Positions 42,338 to 49,946 of a DNA stretch of 64,000 nt are shown here, in pieces. Source of the DNA: JABCPE02 sp963516675. Lineage in GTDB: Bacteria > Bacteroidota > Bacteroidia > Flavobacteriales > Weeksellaceae. The DNA is taken from contig CAUQBH010000011.1 in assembly GCA_963516675.1 (NCBI GenBank), positions 5,436-69,435 on the forward strand, given 5' to 3'. The position numbers and the translations under genes were made by a program. Each line of letters opens with the position of its first letter. The stretch's first letter is position 1. The notes under the pieces are model-generated. The model did not search any database. It worked only from the letters and a program-made list of their open reading frames with translations, and was not told where the DNA came from.

Positions 42338-43279
42338 ATGAGTATGTTTATTTTTAAAAATATTGAATTAAGTCAGTGGATAAAGCCGCATCTGACCACT
42401 TATATCTTAGCGGCAGATGATGATGAACTGGAGACTTTACAGGATGACTATGACAGGTTTGAAAATATTAAATTTCTGACATGGGATAAAACCCCTTCTT
42501 CAGAAGAGTTGTCAAAAATCCAAGCATTGATTATTGAGGAGCCAGAATTTGGAGAGTATGATATATCCGACTTGCCAGATTGGATAAATACGCTTAGTAA
42601 TTTGAAAGTTTTGGCTTTTCCATATGTTTGTTTTTCTAAATTAGAAAATACCATAAAAAATTCTGCGCTTACATTAGAAACATTGTATTTTTTCATTCCA
42701 AGAGAATGGGATGATGAAAAATTTGAAATACCAGCAAGTCTGGAAATGCCCAATCTTTCAGCATTTATATCAAGAAGTGAAACTAATGGTTTATTCGGGC
42801 TTAAGGCAGATAATTTCCCTAATATCAATTACTTACAGTGCAATATCTCAAAGTATAAAAACATCCAACAACTTGATGAAATTAAAAACTTTAAGAAACT
42901 AATTCATGCCAGTTTTCATCATGGTAAATCATTGAATATATTAGAAAATATAAGCTCTGATTTATTGGAGTCTATTAGTCTTGTTGGATTTTCAGGGCAG
43001 AATTTTTCAATTTCGAAATTAAAAGAATTTAAAAATTTAAGGTACATTGCTTTGAATGGAATCAAAAAGGCTGAATTGGATTGTGAGTTATTTACTCATT
43101 TGCCCTCTTTAAGTTATTTAGACTTAGTTTCCTGTTTTAACCTTAAAAATGTGAATGAACTGGCTAATATTAAAAGCCTAGAATATTTAATCGTGTTAGA
43201 TTGTAAGCGTCCATTTGATAATGCTACAATAGACTTACTTAAAAACAATATTTCTGATATAGATATTGACTTTGCTTAA
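42338..43279 (+). CDS. Leucine-rich-repeat-like protein, uncharacterised
   Basis: A 313-residue cytosolic protein. The C-terminal half shows irregular leucine-rich repeats (LKEFKNLRYIALNGI, FTHLPSLSYLDLVSCFNL, LANIKSLEYLIVLDC); the N-terminal half has an acidic region DDDELETLQDDYD. No enzyme motif. Similar LRR-like proteins appear at 60219 and 61070, in the accessory island. Such proteins are common among immunity or modulator genes near polymorphic toxins, but function is not shown. It has low GC by eye and sits in a small accessory patch with the SUFU/SMI1 gene. Confidence 0.75.
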   Translation: MSMFIFKNIELSQWIKPHLTTYILAADDDELETLQDDYDRFENIKFLTWDKTPSSEELSKIQALIIEEPEFGEYDISDLPDWINTLSNLKVLAFPYVCFSKLENTIKNSALTLETLYFFIPREWDDEKFEIPASLEMPNLSAFISRSETNGLFGLKADNFPNINYLQCNISKYKNIQQLDEIKNFKKLIHASFHHGKSLNILENISSDLLESISLVGFSGQNFSISKLKEFKNLRYIALNGIKKAELDCELFTHLPSLSYLDLVSCFNLKNVNELANIKSLEYLIVLDCKRPFDNATIDLLKNNISDIDIDFA

Positions 43280-43287
43280 ATTTATCA

Positions 43288-43325
43288 ATAAAAAATCCCT
43301 TTGAATTTTCATCAAAGGGATTTTC
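43288..43325. terminator. Bidirectional terminator
   Basis: AAAATCCCTTTGA (43292-43304) pairs with TCAAAGGGATTTT (43312-43324), 7-nt loop, between converging genes. Confidence 0.85.
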
Positions 43326-43343
43326 TTTATCAATTACTGATTA

Positions 43344-45485
43344 TTAACTTCCTAAGTGTAAGCTAATTACAGGCGTTCCATCTTCCTCATAGCCTTCGAT
43401 ACTGAAGCCTTCAAAGAATATATGATCTCCTAATTCTTTACTAGCCAATGAATTATGAATCCACTGCAATAGTTCTATTGCTCCGAAATGGTCTTCATAA
43501 GCCTCGCATTCTGCCATGATTTCAGCATAATACAATCCATCATCTTCAGGCTCTCCATCGAAAGTATCTGGATTGAGAAGTTTTTCATACTTCCAAAGCG
43601 ATTTTTCATCCTTGATATAAGCCTCATACATTACTTTCACTTTTTTAGAATTGAAAATCGTAGAATGCGGTGCGTAATCATCCAGATTATTGTCTATATC
43701 TTGGTTGTAATCATAGACAGCCATCCAGAAATTCTGTAAAGATTCGTAAATTTTATCATTGAATGCCCATGCCACATTATCCAAAAGATTTGGGTTTTCT
43801 GCTGGTGCATAGCCTTCGCAGACATTCACTCTATTTACATCCACTACTGGCGGATATGGTACATCCTGCTCTATAAACTTGTCAAACAAAGCATCTGTTC
43901 CTTGGTCTAATTTGAAATCCATTTCCTCCTCATACAACGGCTGGATATAGAAAAACTCAACTCTTCTTTCACTTGGAAGCTCCACAATAGCCGGAAGGTT
44001 CTCTCCATCCTCGTTTTTCTCATTAGACTGAGCCGCTACGAGAATCACACCTTTGAAATTAGTTCCTTCAAAAGCCTCATTGGATGGGATAGTGTGCCCA
44101 TTTCCTAAATAAGTATTGTGATTGATAGGCAGACGAGCCAAAATTTTCAGCCAACGGATAGGCCAATAATCTTTCTCTTCTTCGCTTCTTATATTCCAAG
44201 TTGGTGGCAAGTTGATTGCCAGCTCCATGTATGGCGTGTATGGATAGTCCGCCGGAACATTCATCATATAAGCACCCATTCCACCTGTTACCAGCGTGTA
44301 GTAGTTAGCCTCTGGTGTAGGTTCTATAATATACACATCACAGTGGATATCAGGAGATTCCAGCTCATGGAATACATCATTAAATTCTCCAAATTCCTTT
44401 GCGATATATTTCTCCAAAGCCGTTCTGTCTTCCTCATCATAATAAGCTGGAAGCCCAGAATCTCTTCCTTCAAATTTCATGATATCTTCTTCTTCATCAT
44501 AGCTCAATCGCCCAGATGAAATAGAATCATTCATATAATCTACCCAAGCTCTCATTCTGAACTGAAGGTGTCCCAAATAGTAGTCCTCTATATTTTCTGC
44601 AAGGGAAACCATGATAATCTGCCCTGCAAGCCCATCTTCCTCCACAGGGTCTAGATCCATACAGATAAGGCCATCTCCTTTCAAAATAGGAATCCATTTA
44701 CGGGTATAAAGTGTATTTTTAACAAGATAATCATCCTCAAAATTCTCCTCTGGAAGTTTTAGGTCTGCCCAGTTTTCTCCGTAATGTTTTTTCAAGTAAG
44801 AAATAATTTCTTCCTGAACCTGCTCTACTTCATTGATTCCTACAAAACTCTGCCCTTCTCCCACTGCAAAAAACGGCACATCTTCTTTCTGTCCGCTGAA
44901 AGTTCTATGCAGCTGTTTGAAAGATTCTGGAAGCTCAAAACCTAGTCTCTGTTCCAGTGCAGATATTTCTGCTTCTGATGCAGGATTTCCCAGTTTTTCA
45001 GCCATTTTAGGCGCTTTTTCTTTTAAAAGGTCTACAAAAACTTCTAAATCATATTCCACCTCGCCTTTTCCTCCTGTATATACATCATATGTAGGAATAC
45101 CTTTTTTTTCTGCGATATTCAGCCAATTAAGGAATTCATAAGCATTGTTACATCCGCCTAGTTCTTCATGTTTCTCGAAGTGCTTTCTAGCATTGACTTT
45201 ATCATCCAAAAAGAAATAAGAATAACCAATACGATAGTTCCATGCTGCCTCTTCAGAAAGCTCATCTTCTAGATATTTGAACACCTCTATTGCTTTTCTT
45301 AGGTGGTTTTTGTTTTCTTCTGTCTGGTCTAGCCAGTAGAGATTGTTATACGCACGAGCCAACTCACTCAGCACCTGCGTAGTTCTCTGCTCCACAGGAA
45401 GTCCTTCCACGAAATCTACAATCGCCTGAATTTTATCCTGCTCATCCCAAGCATCTATTTTCTTTAAAATCTGCTGTTCTGTCAT
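43344..45485 (-). CDS. Multidomain protein: TPR-like, SMI1/KNR4 (SUKH) and suppressor-of-fused domains
   Basis: A 713-residue acidic cytosolic protein. Residues ~1-125 look like TPR helices (ELARAYNNLYWLDQTEENK, AAWNYRIGYSYFFLDD). Residues ~155-325 fit the SMI1/KNR4 fold (LEQRLGFELPESFKQLHRTFSG and WIPILKGDGLICMDLDP). Residues ~355-540 fit the bacterial suppressor-of-fused domain: VYIIEPTPEANYYTLVTGGMGAY, INLPPTWNI, YWPIRWLKILARLPI, GHTIPSN, KGVILVAAQ. The last ~150 residues are unassigned. SUKH and SUFU domains are known immunity modules of polymorphic toxin systems; the fusion suggests a polyspecific immunity protein. Domain calls are by eye. Confidence 0.8.
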   Translation of the reverse strand: MTEQQILKKIDAWDEQDKIQAIVDFVEGLPVEQRTTQVLSELARAYNNLYWLDQTEENKNHLRKAIEVFKYLEDELSEEAAWNYRIGYSYFFLDDKVNARKHFEKHEELGGCNNAYEFLNWLNIAEKKGIPTYDVYTGGKGEVEYDLEVFVDLLKEKAPKMAEKLGNPASEAEISALEQRLGFELPESFKQLHRTFSGQKEDVPFFAVGEGQSFVGINEVEQVQEEIISYLKKHYGENWADLKLPEENFEDDYLVKNTLYTRKWIPILKGDGLICMDLDPVEEDGLAGQIIMVSLAENIEDYYLGHLQFRMRAWVDYMNDSISSGRLSYDEEEDIMKFEGRDSGLPAYYDEEDRTALEKYIAKEFGEFNDVFHELESPDIHCDVYIIEPTPEANYYTLVTGGMGAYMMNVPADYPYTPYMELAINLPPTWNIRSEEEKDYWPIRWLKILARLPINHNTYLGNGHTIPSNEAFEGTNFKGVILVAAQSNEKNEDGENLPAIVELPSERRVEFFYIQPLYEEEMDFKLDQGTDALFDKFIEQDVPYPPVVDVNRVNVCEGYAPAENPNLLDNVAWAFNDKIYESLQNFWMAVYDYNQDIDNNLDDYAPHSTIFNSKKVKVMYEAYIKDEKSLWKYEKLLNPDTFDGEPEDDGLYYAEIMAECEAYEDHFGAIELLQWIHNSLASKELGDHIFFEGFSIEGYEEDGTPVISLHLGS

Positions 45486-45535
45486 AATGTTAATTTTTAA
45501 TTTATCTAATTTTCAATGTTTTACTTTTAAATAAT

Positions 45536-46177
45536 TTACCAGTTTATCGGTTCTTTACCTTTTTCCTCCAAAAACTGGTTGATTTTAGAGAAAGGACGGC
45601 TTCCAAAAAAGCCTTTATGCACGGAAAATGGCGATGGGTGGGCAGACTGAATGACAAAATGCTTGCTAGCATCTATCAATCCTGCTTTTTTCTGCGCAAA
45701 AGCTCCCCAAAGCACAAAAACCACATTCTCCTTTTTATCCGAAATTTCTTTGATGATGAAATCTGTAAACTGCTCCCACCCCAAATCCTTGTGTGAGTTC
45801 GCCTCATGAGCCCGTACTGTCAGCGTAGCATTAAGAAGTAAAACTCCTTGTTTTGCCCACATTTCCAATTCATTAGAGGTTTTCTTGATTCCTAAATCAT
45901 CTTCCAGCTCCTTAAAAATATTTTTAAGCGATGGTGGTGCTGTAACTTTATCCGAAACCGAAAAACAAAGCCCATTCGCCTGATTATCATTATGATACGG
46001 ATCTTGCCCGATAATCACGACTTTAACCTCTTCAAAAGGTGTAAGTTCTATTGCTCTAAAAATCAGATTTTTAGGAGGAAAACACTTTGTTGTTTGATAT
46101 TCCTCTTTTACTTTTTCCCAAAGTGTAGTAAAATATTCTGTATTTTTTATTGGAGCTAAAATCTCTGTCCAAGTCAT
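45536..46177 (-). CDS. ung: Uracil-DNA glycosylase
   Basis: Removes uracil from DNA at the start of base excision repair. The 213 residues show the water-activating GQDPYHNDNQANGLCFSV (Asp ~57), LLLNATLTVRAHEANSHKDLGW, VFVLWGAFAQKKA and the DNA-intercalation SAHPSPFSVHKGF with the catalytic His. Complete for family 1. Its upstream region carries the tandem 11-bp repeats and a -7 element in the same arrangement as the unit at 34.0 kb, so ung may answer to that unknown regulator. Confidence 0.96.
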   Translation of the reverse strand: MTWTEILAPIKNTEYFTTLWEKVKEEYQTTKCFPPKNLIFRAIELTPFEEVKVVIIGQDPYHNDNQANGLCFSVSDKVTAPPSLKNIFKELEDDLGIKKTSNELEMWAKQGVLLLNATLTVRAHEANSHKDLGWEQFTDFIIKEISDKKENVVFVLWGAFAQKKAGLIDASKHFVIQSAHPSPFSVHKGFFGSRPFSKINQFLEEKGKEPINW

Positions 46178-46203
46178 AATTAAATGCTAATTTTTTGTTA
46201 GTG

Positions 46204-46263
46204 CAAATCTATAATTTTCATTCTTTCAAAGAAAAAACCAAGCGTCTACAAAGTGTCTACAAG
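46204..46263 (-). promoter_or_regulatory. Activator-type promoter of ung with tandem 11-bp repeats
   Basis: On the minus strand: CTTGTAGACAC (46263-46253), TTTGTAGACGC (46252-46242), exactly 30 bp, then TAGATTTG (46211-46204), which is 26 bp before the ung start. The -33 position has only TTC in place of TTG, as would suit an activator-dependent promoter. Same plan as 34038-34097, with the A/G at position 10 of the two repeats exchanged. Confidence 0.72.
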
Positions 46264-46306
46264 AAAACCTATCGCTCGATAAAAATCTAATTATCAAACG
46301 AATAAA

Positions 46307-48463
46307 TTACACTCTTTCCAGTTCATCCGTGCTTATCTGTGTCTTAAAAAGACCATAGTTTATCGTGGCTTTATTGGTTTTGGAATCTATTTTTTCTATC
46401 GTTCCTATGCTTGTGCTTCCTATGATTCTCACTCGCTGTCCCACTTTCAGCCAAAGAGATCTTTCCCTTCTTTCTCTTTCTTGGATTTTTTCCTGAGTTT
46501 CTGTTATGGTCTGTATCACAGATTCTTTTTTCAGCTCCTGTGTTACTTTTCGCTTTACCACTTTCAGCTTTTCAGCTTCTATTTTCTCTGTATTTTGGTT
46601 TTTTCTAAATTTCTCCTGCTCCAGAATTTTGATAAATTCTTTCACAATATCCTTTCGGGACTTCCCTTTTGCATAATCATCTATGAAACTCTGTATCCTT
46701 GTCCCAAATTGTAATTTTCTATGTTCCTCCTCATAAAGCTTCTGAAAATTATAAAGTTTCTGCTGAAGCTGTTCATTTAGTTTTTGGAGATTTTCTCGTT
46801 TGTTTTGGGTAAGTTCTCGTTTCTCGGTAAGGTCAGATTTTAGTTTTTCAACCTCAAATTTTTCCTGCTGAAGTTTGACAATCGTTTTATCCAAATTCAC
46901 CACATCTCTTTCTATCTTTTTCTTCGCGGAATGGATGATAAATCTTGGGATATTGTTCTTCTCTGCAACCTCAAAAGTAAAGGAACTTCCTGCCTGACCG
47001 ACTTCCAGCTTATACATTGGTTCCAGCGTTTCCTCATCAAAGAGCATCGCTGCATTTTGGGCGTGAGGAAGCTGCTCCACTACCAGTTTTATATTGGTAT
47101 AATGGGTCGTAATCACTGCAAAACTCTCTTTTTCGTAAAAGAATTCCAAAAACGCCTCTGCCAGCGCTCCACCTAGCTCAGGGTCTGACCCTGTCCCAAA
47201 TTCATCAATCAGCAATAATGTATTCTCATCTGCCTCCCGTATTATTCGGCTCATTTTTTTCAGCCTTGATGAATATGTAGAAAGATGATTTTCAATGGAC
47301 TGATTATCACCTATATCCGTCATCAGTTTATCAAAGAAAAACATTTCTGAACGCGGATGAACAGGCACCAAAATCCCTGACTGAATCATCAGATGAAGCA
47401 GTCCTAAAGTCTTCAGAGTGATGGACTTACCACCTGCATTAGGCCCTGATATACAGATGATTCTATTTTGTTCCGAAAGCTGCAGTGTCTGAGGGAAAAT
47501 CTCTTTGTTTTCCTGTGTGTTTCTCAGCCAAAGAAGCGGATGATAAGCATCAATAAGTTTCAGTGTTTTATGAGTATTGATTTTAGGTAAAACTCCATTG
47601 ATTTTTTGGGCAAATTTTGCTTTTGCTCTCGTGATATCAAGGTTATAGATATACTCCTGATAATCTGATAACTGCGGATGAAATTCAGCAATTTCCGAGG
47701 TCAATTTCCTCAAAATCCTATCCACTTCCTTTTTCTGCTCCTCTTCACTTTCGCGAAGCTGGTGATAGTGTCTCACGACGCTGTCAGGCTGGATATATGT
47801 GATAGAACCTGTTTTGGAAACTCCCAAAACACGCCCCGAAACTCGTTTCTTAAATCCTGATTTCACCGCCAAAACCCTTTGGTCTTCTATCGTGCTTTCG
47901 CGGATTTCATCAAGGAAATCCTGCTGAGCATAGTGGTTTAGGGATTTATTAAAGTTTTGTTGAATGTTTTTTTTCGCAATAGAAATACTTTCGCGAATTT
48001 CCTTCAAAAGTGGAGATGCCTCATTTTTAGCCTCTCCGAAACGATTAAAAACTGCTGAAATCTTGTCTATAATCTCTTTTCTAAATTCCAGATTTTTAAT
48101 TTCCTCCTCTAAATTCGGGAAATTCTCTGAGAATTTCGGGAAAAATGATTGCAACTTTCCTATTTGCTCGGTAATTTTTCGGATTCTCAAAAAAGCCGAT
48201 GCTTCCAGTCTGAAATTTTCTATAAGCATCAGTTTCAGAGGTTCTTCTATATCTTCGTACTCATCAAAGGGAATGAAATTTTCACTCTCATAGGAAGACA
48301 AATATTCCGAAGTTTTTTTCAGCAAAAATTCCGCTTCTTTCTGTGGAAGCGGCTGTATGTTTGATATCTTTTCGGCTACTCTCGGCGAGTATGCATAGGG
48401 CGTGATTTCCTCTAATAATTTAGGAAATTCCAGCTCGTTCAAATGGTCTTGTAAAATCTGCAC
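46307..48463 (-). CDS. mutS2: MutS2 family protein without a recognisable Smr domain
   Basis: A 718-residue ATPase of the MutS2 group, which suppresses recombination and binds branched DNA or stalled ribosomes in studied bacteria. Seen: the N-terminal core (FLRIRKITEQIGKL), middle segment, ATPase Walker A CISGPNAGGKSITLK (~345), Walker B LLLIDEFGTGSDPELGGAL (~420) and a long helical C-region ending in a KOW-like stretch (LWLKVGQRVRIIGSTSIGTI). The C-terminal Smr nuclease domain usual in Firmicutes MutS2 is not present; the protein ends at LERV. This shorter form is common in Bacteroidota. 25 bp after pyrEF, same strand. Confidence 0.9.
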   Translation of the reverse strand: MQILQDHLNELEFPKLLEEITPYAYSPRVAEKISNIQPLPQKEAEFLLKKTSEYLSSYESENFIPFDEYEDIEEPLKLMLIENFRLEASAFLRIRKITEQIGKLQSFFPKFSENFPNLEEEIKNLEFRKEIIDKISAVFNRFGEAKNEASPLLKEIRESISIAKKNIQQNFNKSLNHYAQQDFLDEIRESTIEDQRVLAVKSGFKKRVSGRVLGVSKTGSITYIQPDSVVRHYHQLRESEEEQKKEVDRILRKLTSEIAEFHPQLSDYQEYIYNLDITRAKAKFAQKINGVLPKINTHKTLKLIDAYHPLLWLRNTQENKEIFPQTLQLSEQNRIICISGPNAGGKSITLKTLGLLHLMIQSGILVPVHPRSEMFFFDKLMTDIGDNQSIENHLSTYSSRLKKMSRIIREADENTLLLIDEFGTGSDPELGGALAEAFLEFFYEKESFAVITTHYTNIKLVVEQLPHAQNAAMLFDEETLEPMYKLEVGQAGSSFTFEVAEKNNIPRFIIHSAKKKIERDVVNLDKTIVKLQQEKFEVEKLKSDLTEKRELTQNKRENLQKLNEQLQQKLYNFQKLYEEEHRKLQFGTRIQSFIDDYAKGKSRKDIVKEFIKILEQEKFRKNQNTEKIEAEKLKVVKRKVTQELKKESVIQTITETQEKIQERERRERSLWLKVGQRVRIIGSTSIGTIEKIDSKTNKATINYGLFKTQISTDELERV

Positions 48464-48488
48464 CTTGCAAAGGTAACATTTTTAATTT

Positions 48489-49853
48489 TTATTCTAAAGA
48501 TTTTTCATAAGCCTTCCAGCCTATTTCTCTGTAATTTTTTGAAGCTTTTTCAGCATCTTCCGCCTGATAAACTCCACGCCCCACGATGATAAAATCAGTA
48601 TGCAGATTATCAAAAACATGGTCTGGCGTATTGTACTGCTGCCCTTTATCATCACCTGACTGCTCTAAACTGACCCCTGGAGTAAAAAGCAACATTTCTT
48701 TGTTTATTTTTCTCTGAGCCACGCAGCCCATTATATTAGGCTGTTCTTCAACGATTTTAAGTCCTTCTTCTTGGTAATGAGCATCTGTAAGCGTTCCCTG
48801 AGAAGACATTCCTAAAATCGCTATAACTCCCACATTTTTAAAACATTCCAAAGATTTTTTCCCTGCTATGAGATGTGATGTTACCATATCCGCCCATTTT
48901 GAGATTTGATAAACACCTTTTGAGAATTGCAACTCCTGTGTACTGCCTATATCCGCAAATTTTCTATCCTCCATCAATAGAAAATTATGCTTCCTCGCTA
49001 AATCTACCAGCGGAAGAATGGTCTTATCATGGTCAAAATCTTTTATAATATCTATGTGCGTTTTTAGGGCAACTACATGAGGCCCTATTTTATCAGCCAA
49101 ATTCAGCAACTCACTGGTAGTCACCACATCAGCAGAGACTATCAGATTAGATTTTTTATTGATTGCTGTCTGCAAAAGTTTTTTTGCTGTGGGATGTTTT
49201 ACTACTTCTAATTTCTGCTCGTAAGAAAGTCTTTTTTCTTCCTCAAATTTCACTTGTTTTCCTGCCAAAAAATCATGGATTTTCGCAACCTGCTCATCAT
49301 CTATTTCTCCTGCTTCATGTAAGATTTTCACGACTTCTGTGATTGTGAATAGTGTATGAACTCTGTATCCCTTCTGCTCCAAAAGCTCTTTTCCGCCCTG
49401 CTGTCTATCCAAAACCACCACTATATCAGACACTTTCAAGCCTTCTTTTTCCACTTCTGCTATTGTTTCCAAGAGGGATTTTCCAGATGTAATCACATCT
49501 TCCACCAAGAGGCAGGATTGTCCTTGTTTATAGATACCTTCTATCAGTTTTTTCGTTCCATAACCTTTGGCTTCTTTTCGCTTCATTATCAATGGAATCT
49601 CTGATAACAGGGACATCACAGTCGCCATGGGAAGTGCAGCATAGGGAACTCCACAAATCAAATCCAGTTTATTATCCTTAGGCAAAATTTCTAAAAGATG
49701 CTCTGCTAGTTTTTTCAGAATTTTAGGGTCTGATGCCAGCGGGCGCAAATCCACATAAAAAGGGCTTTCTATTCCACTTTTCAGGGTAAATTTCCCGAAT
49801 TTAATGATTTCTAATTTGTAAGATTCTAAAAAGAATTTGTTTTTGGATTCCAT
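48489..49853 (-). CDS. Fused orotate phosphoribosyltransferase / orotidine-5'-phosphate decarboxylase
   Basis: A 454-residue fusion for the last two steps of UMP synthesis, in the same order as the eukaryotic UMP synthase. Residues ~1-200: OPRT with FYVDLRPL, LLVEDVITSGKSLLETI (PRPP motif) and DRQQGGKELLEQKG. Residues ~215-454: ODCase of the eukaryotic type, with VALKTHIDIIKDF, LLMEDRKFADIGSTQELQF (catalytic Lys and Asp) and GVYQAEDAEKASKNYRE. Most bacteria, and other Bacteroidota as I recall, have separate pyrE and pyrF genes. The decarboxylase signature MEDRKFADIG is the eukaryotic/class III form. Promoter-proximal TAACTTTG just upstream; mutS2 follows 25 bp later. Confidence 0.93.
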   Translation of the reverse strand: MESKNKFFLESYKLEIIKFGKFTLKSGIESPFYVDLRPLASDPKILKKLAEHLLEILPKDNKLDLICGVPYAALPMATVMSLLSEIPLIMKRKEAKGYGTKKLIEGIYKQGQSCLLVEDVITSGKSLLETIAEVEKEGLKVSDIVVVLDRQQGGKELLEQKGYRVHTLFTITEVVKILHEAGEIDDEQVAKIHDFLAGKQVKFEEEKRLSYEQKLEVVKHPTAKKLLQTAINKKSNLIVSADVVTTSELLNLADKIGPHVVALKTHIDIIKDFDHDKTILPLVDLARKHNFLLMEDRKFADIGSTQELQFSKGVYQISKWADMVTSHLIAGKKSLECFKNVGVIAILGMSSQGTLTDAHYQEEGLKIVEEQPNIMGCVAQRKINKEMLLFTPGVSLEQSGDDKGQQYNTPDHVFDNLHTDFIIVGRGVYQAEDAEKASKNYREIGWKAYEKSLE

Positions 49854-49868
49854 GAGATTAATTTTTCA

Positions 49869-49876
49869 CAAAGTTA
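49869..49876 (-). promoter_or_regulatory. -7 element of the pyrEF fusion gene
   Basis: TAACTTTG on the minus strand (49876-49869), 15 bp before the start; back to back with the ftsK promoter. Confidence 0.45.
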
Positions 49877-49923
49877 AATAAACTTGGCTACTTTTTTTTA
49901 TTCATTTTTATACAATTTATTAT

Positions 49924-49931
49924 TAAATTTG
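49924..49931 (+). promoter_or_regulatory. -7 element of ftsK
   Basis: TAAATTTG, 15 bp before the ATG at 49947. It exactly fits TAnnTTTG and confirms the shorter ftsK start, because an upstream start at 49884 would lie ahead of the promoter. Confidence 0.5.
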
Positions 49932-49946
49932 CGACTTATTCTTTTT

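Noticed and set aside
45025..45045. GGTCTACAAA-like match to the 11-bp box inside the multidomain gene
   Set aside because: Single, incomplete copy in coding sequence with no -7 element at the right distance.
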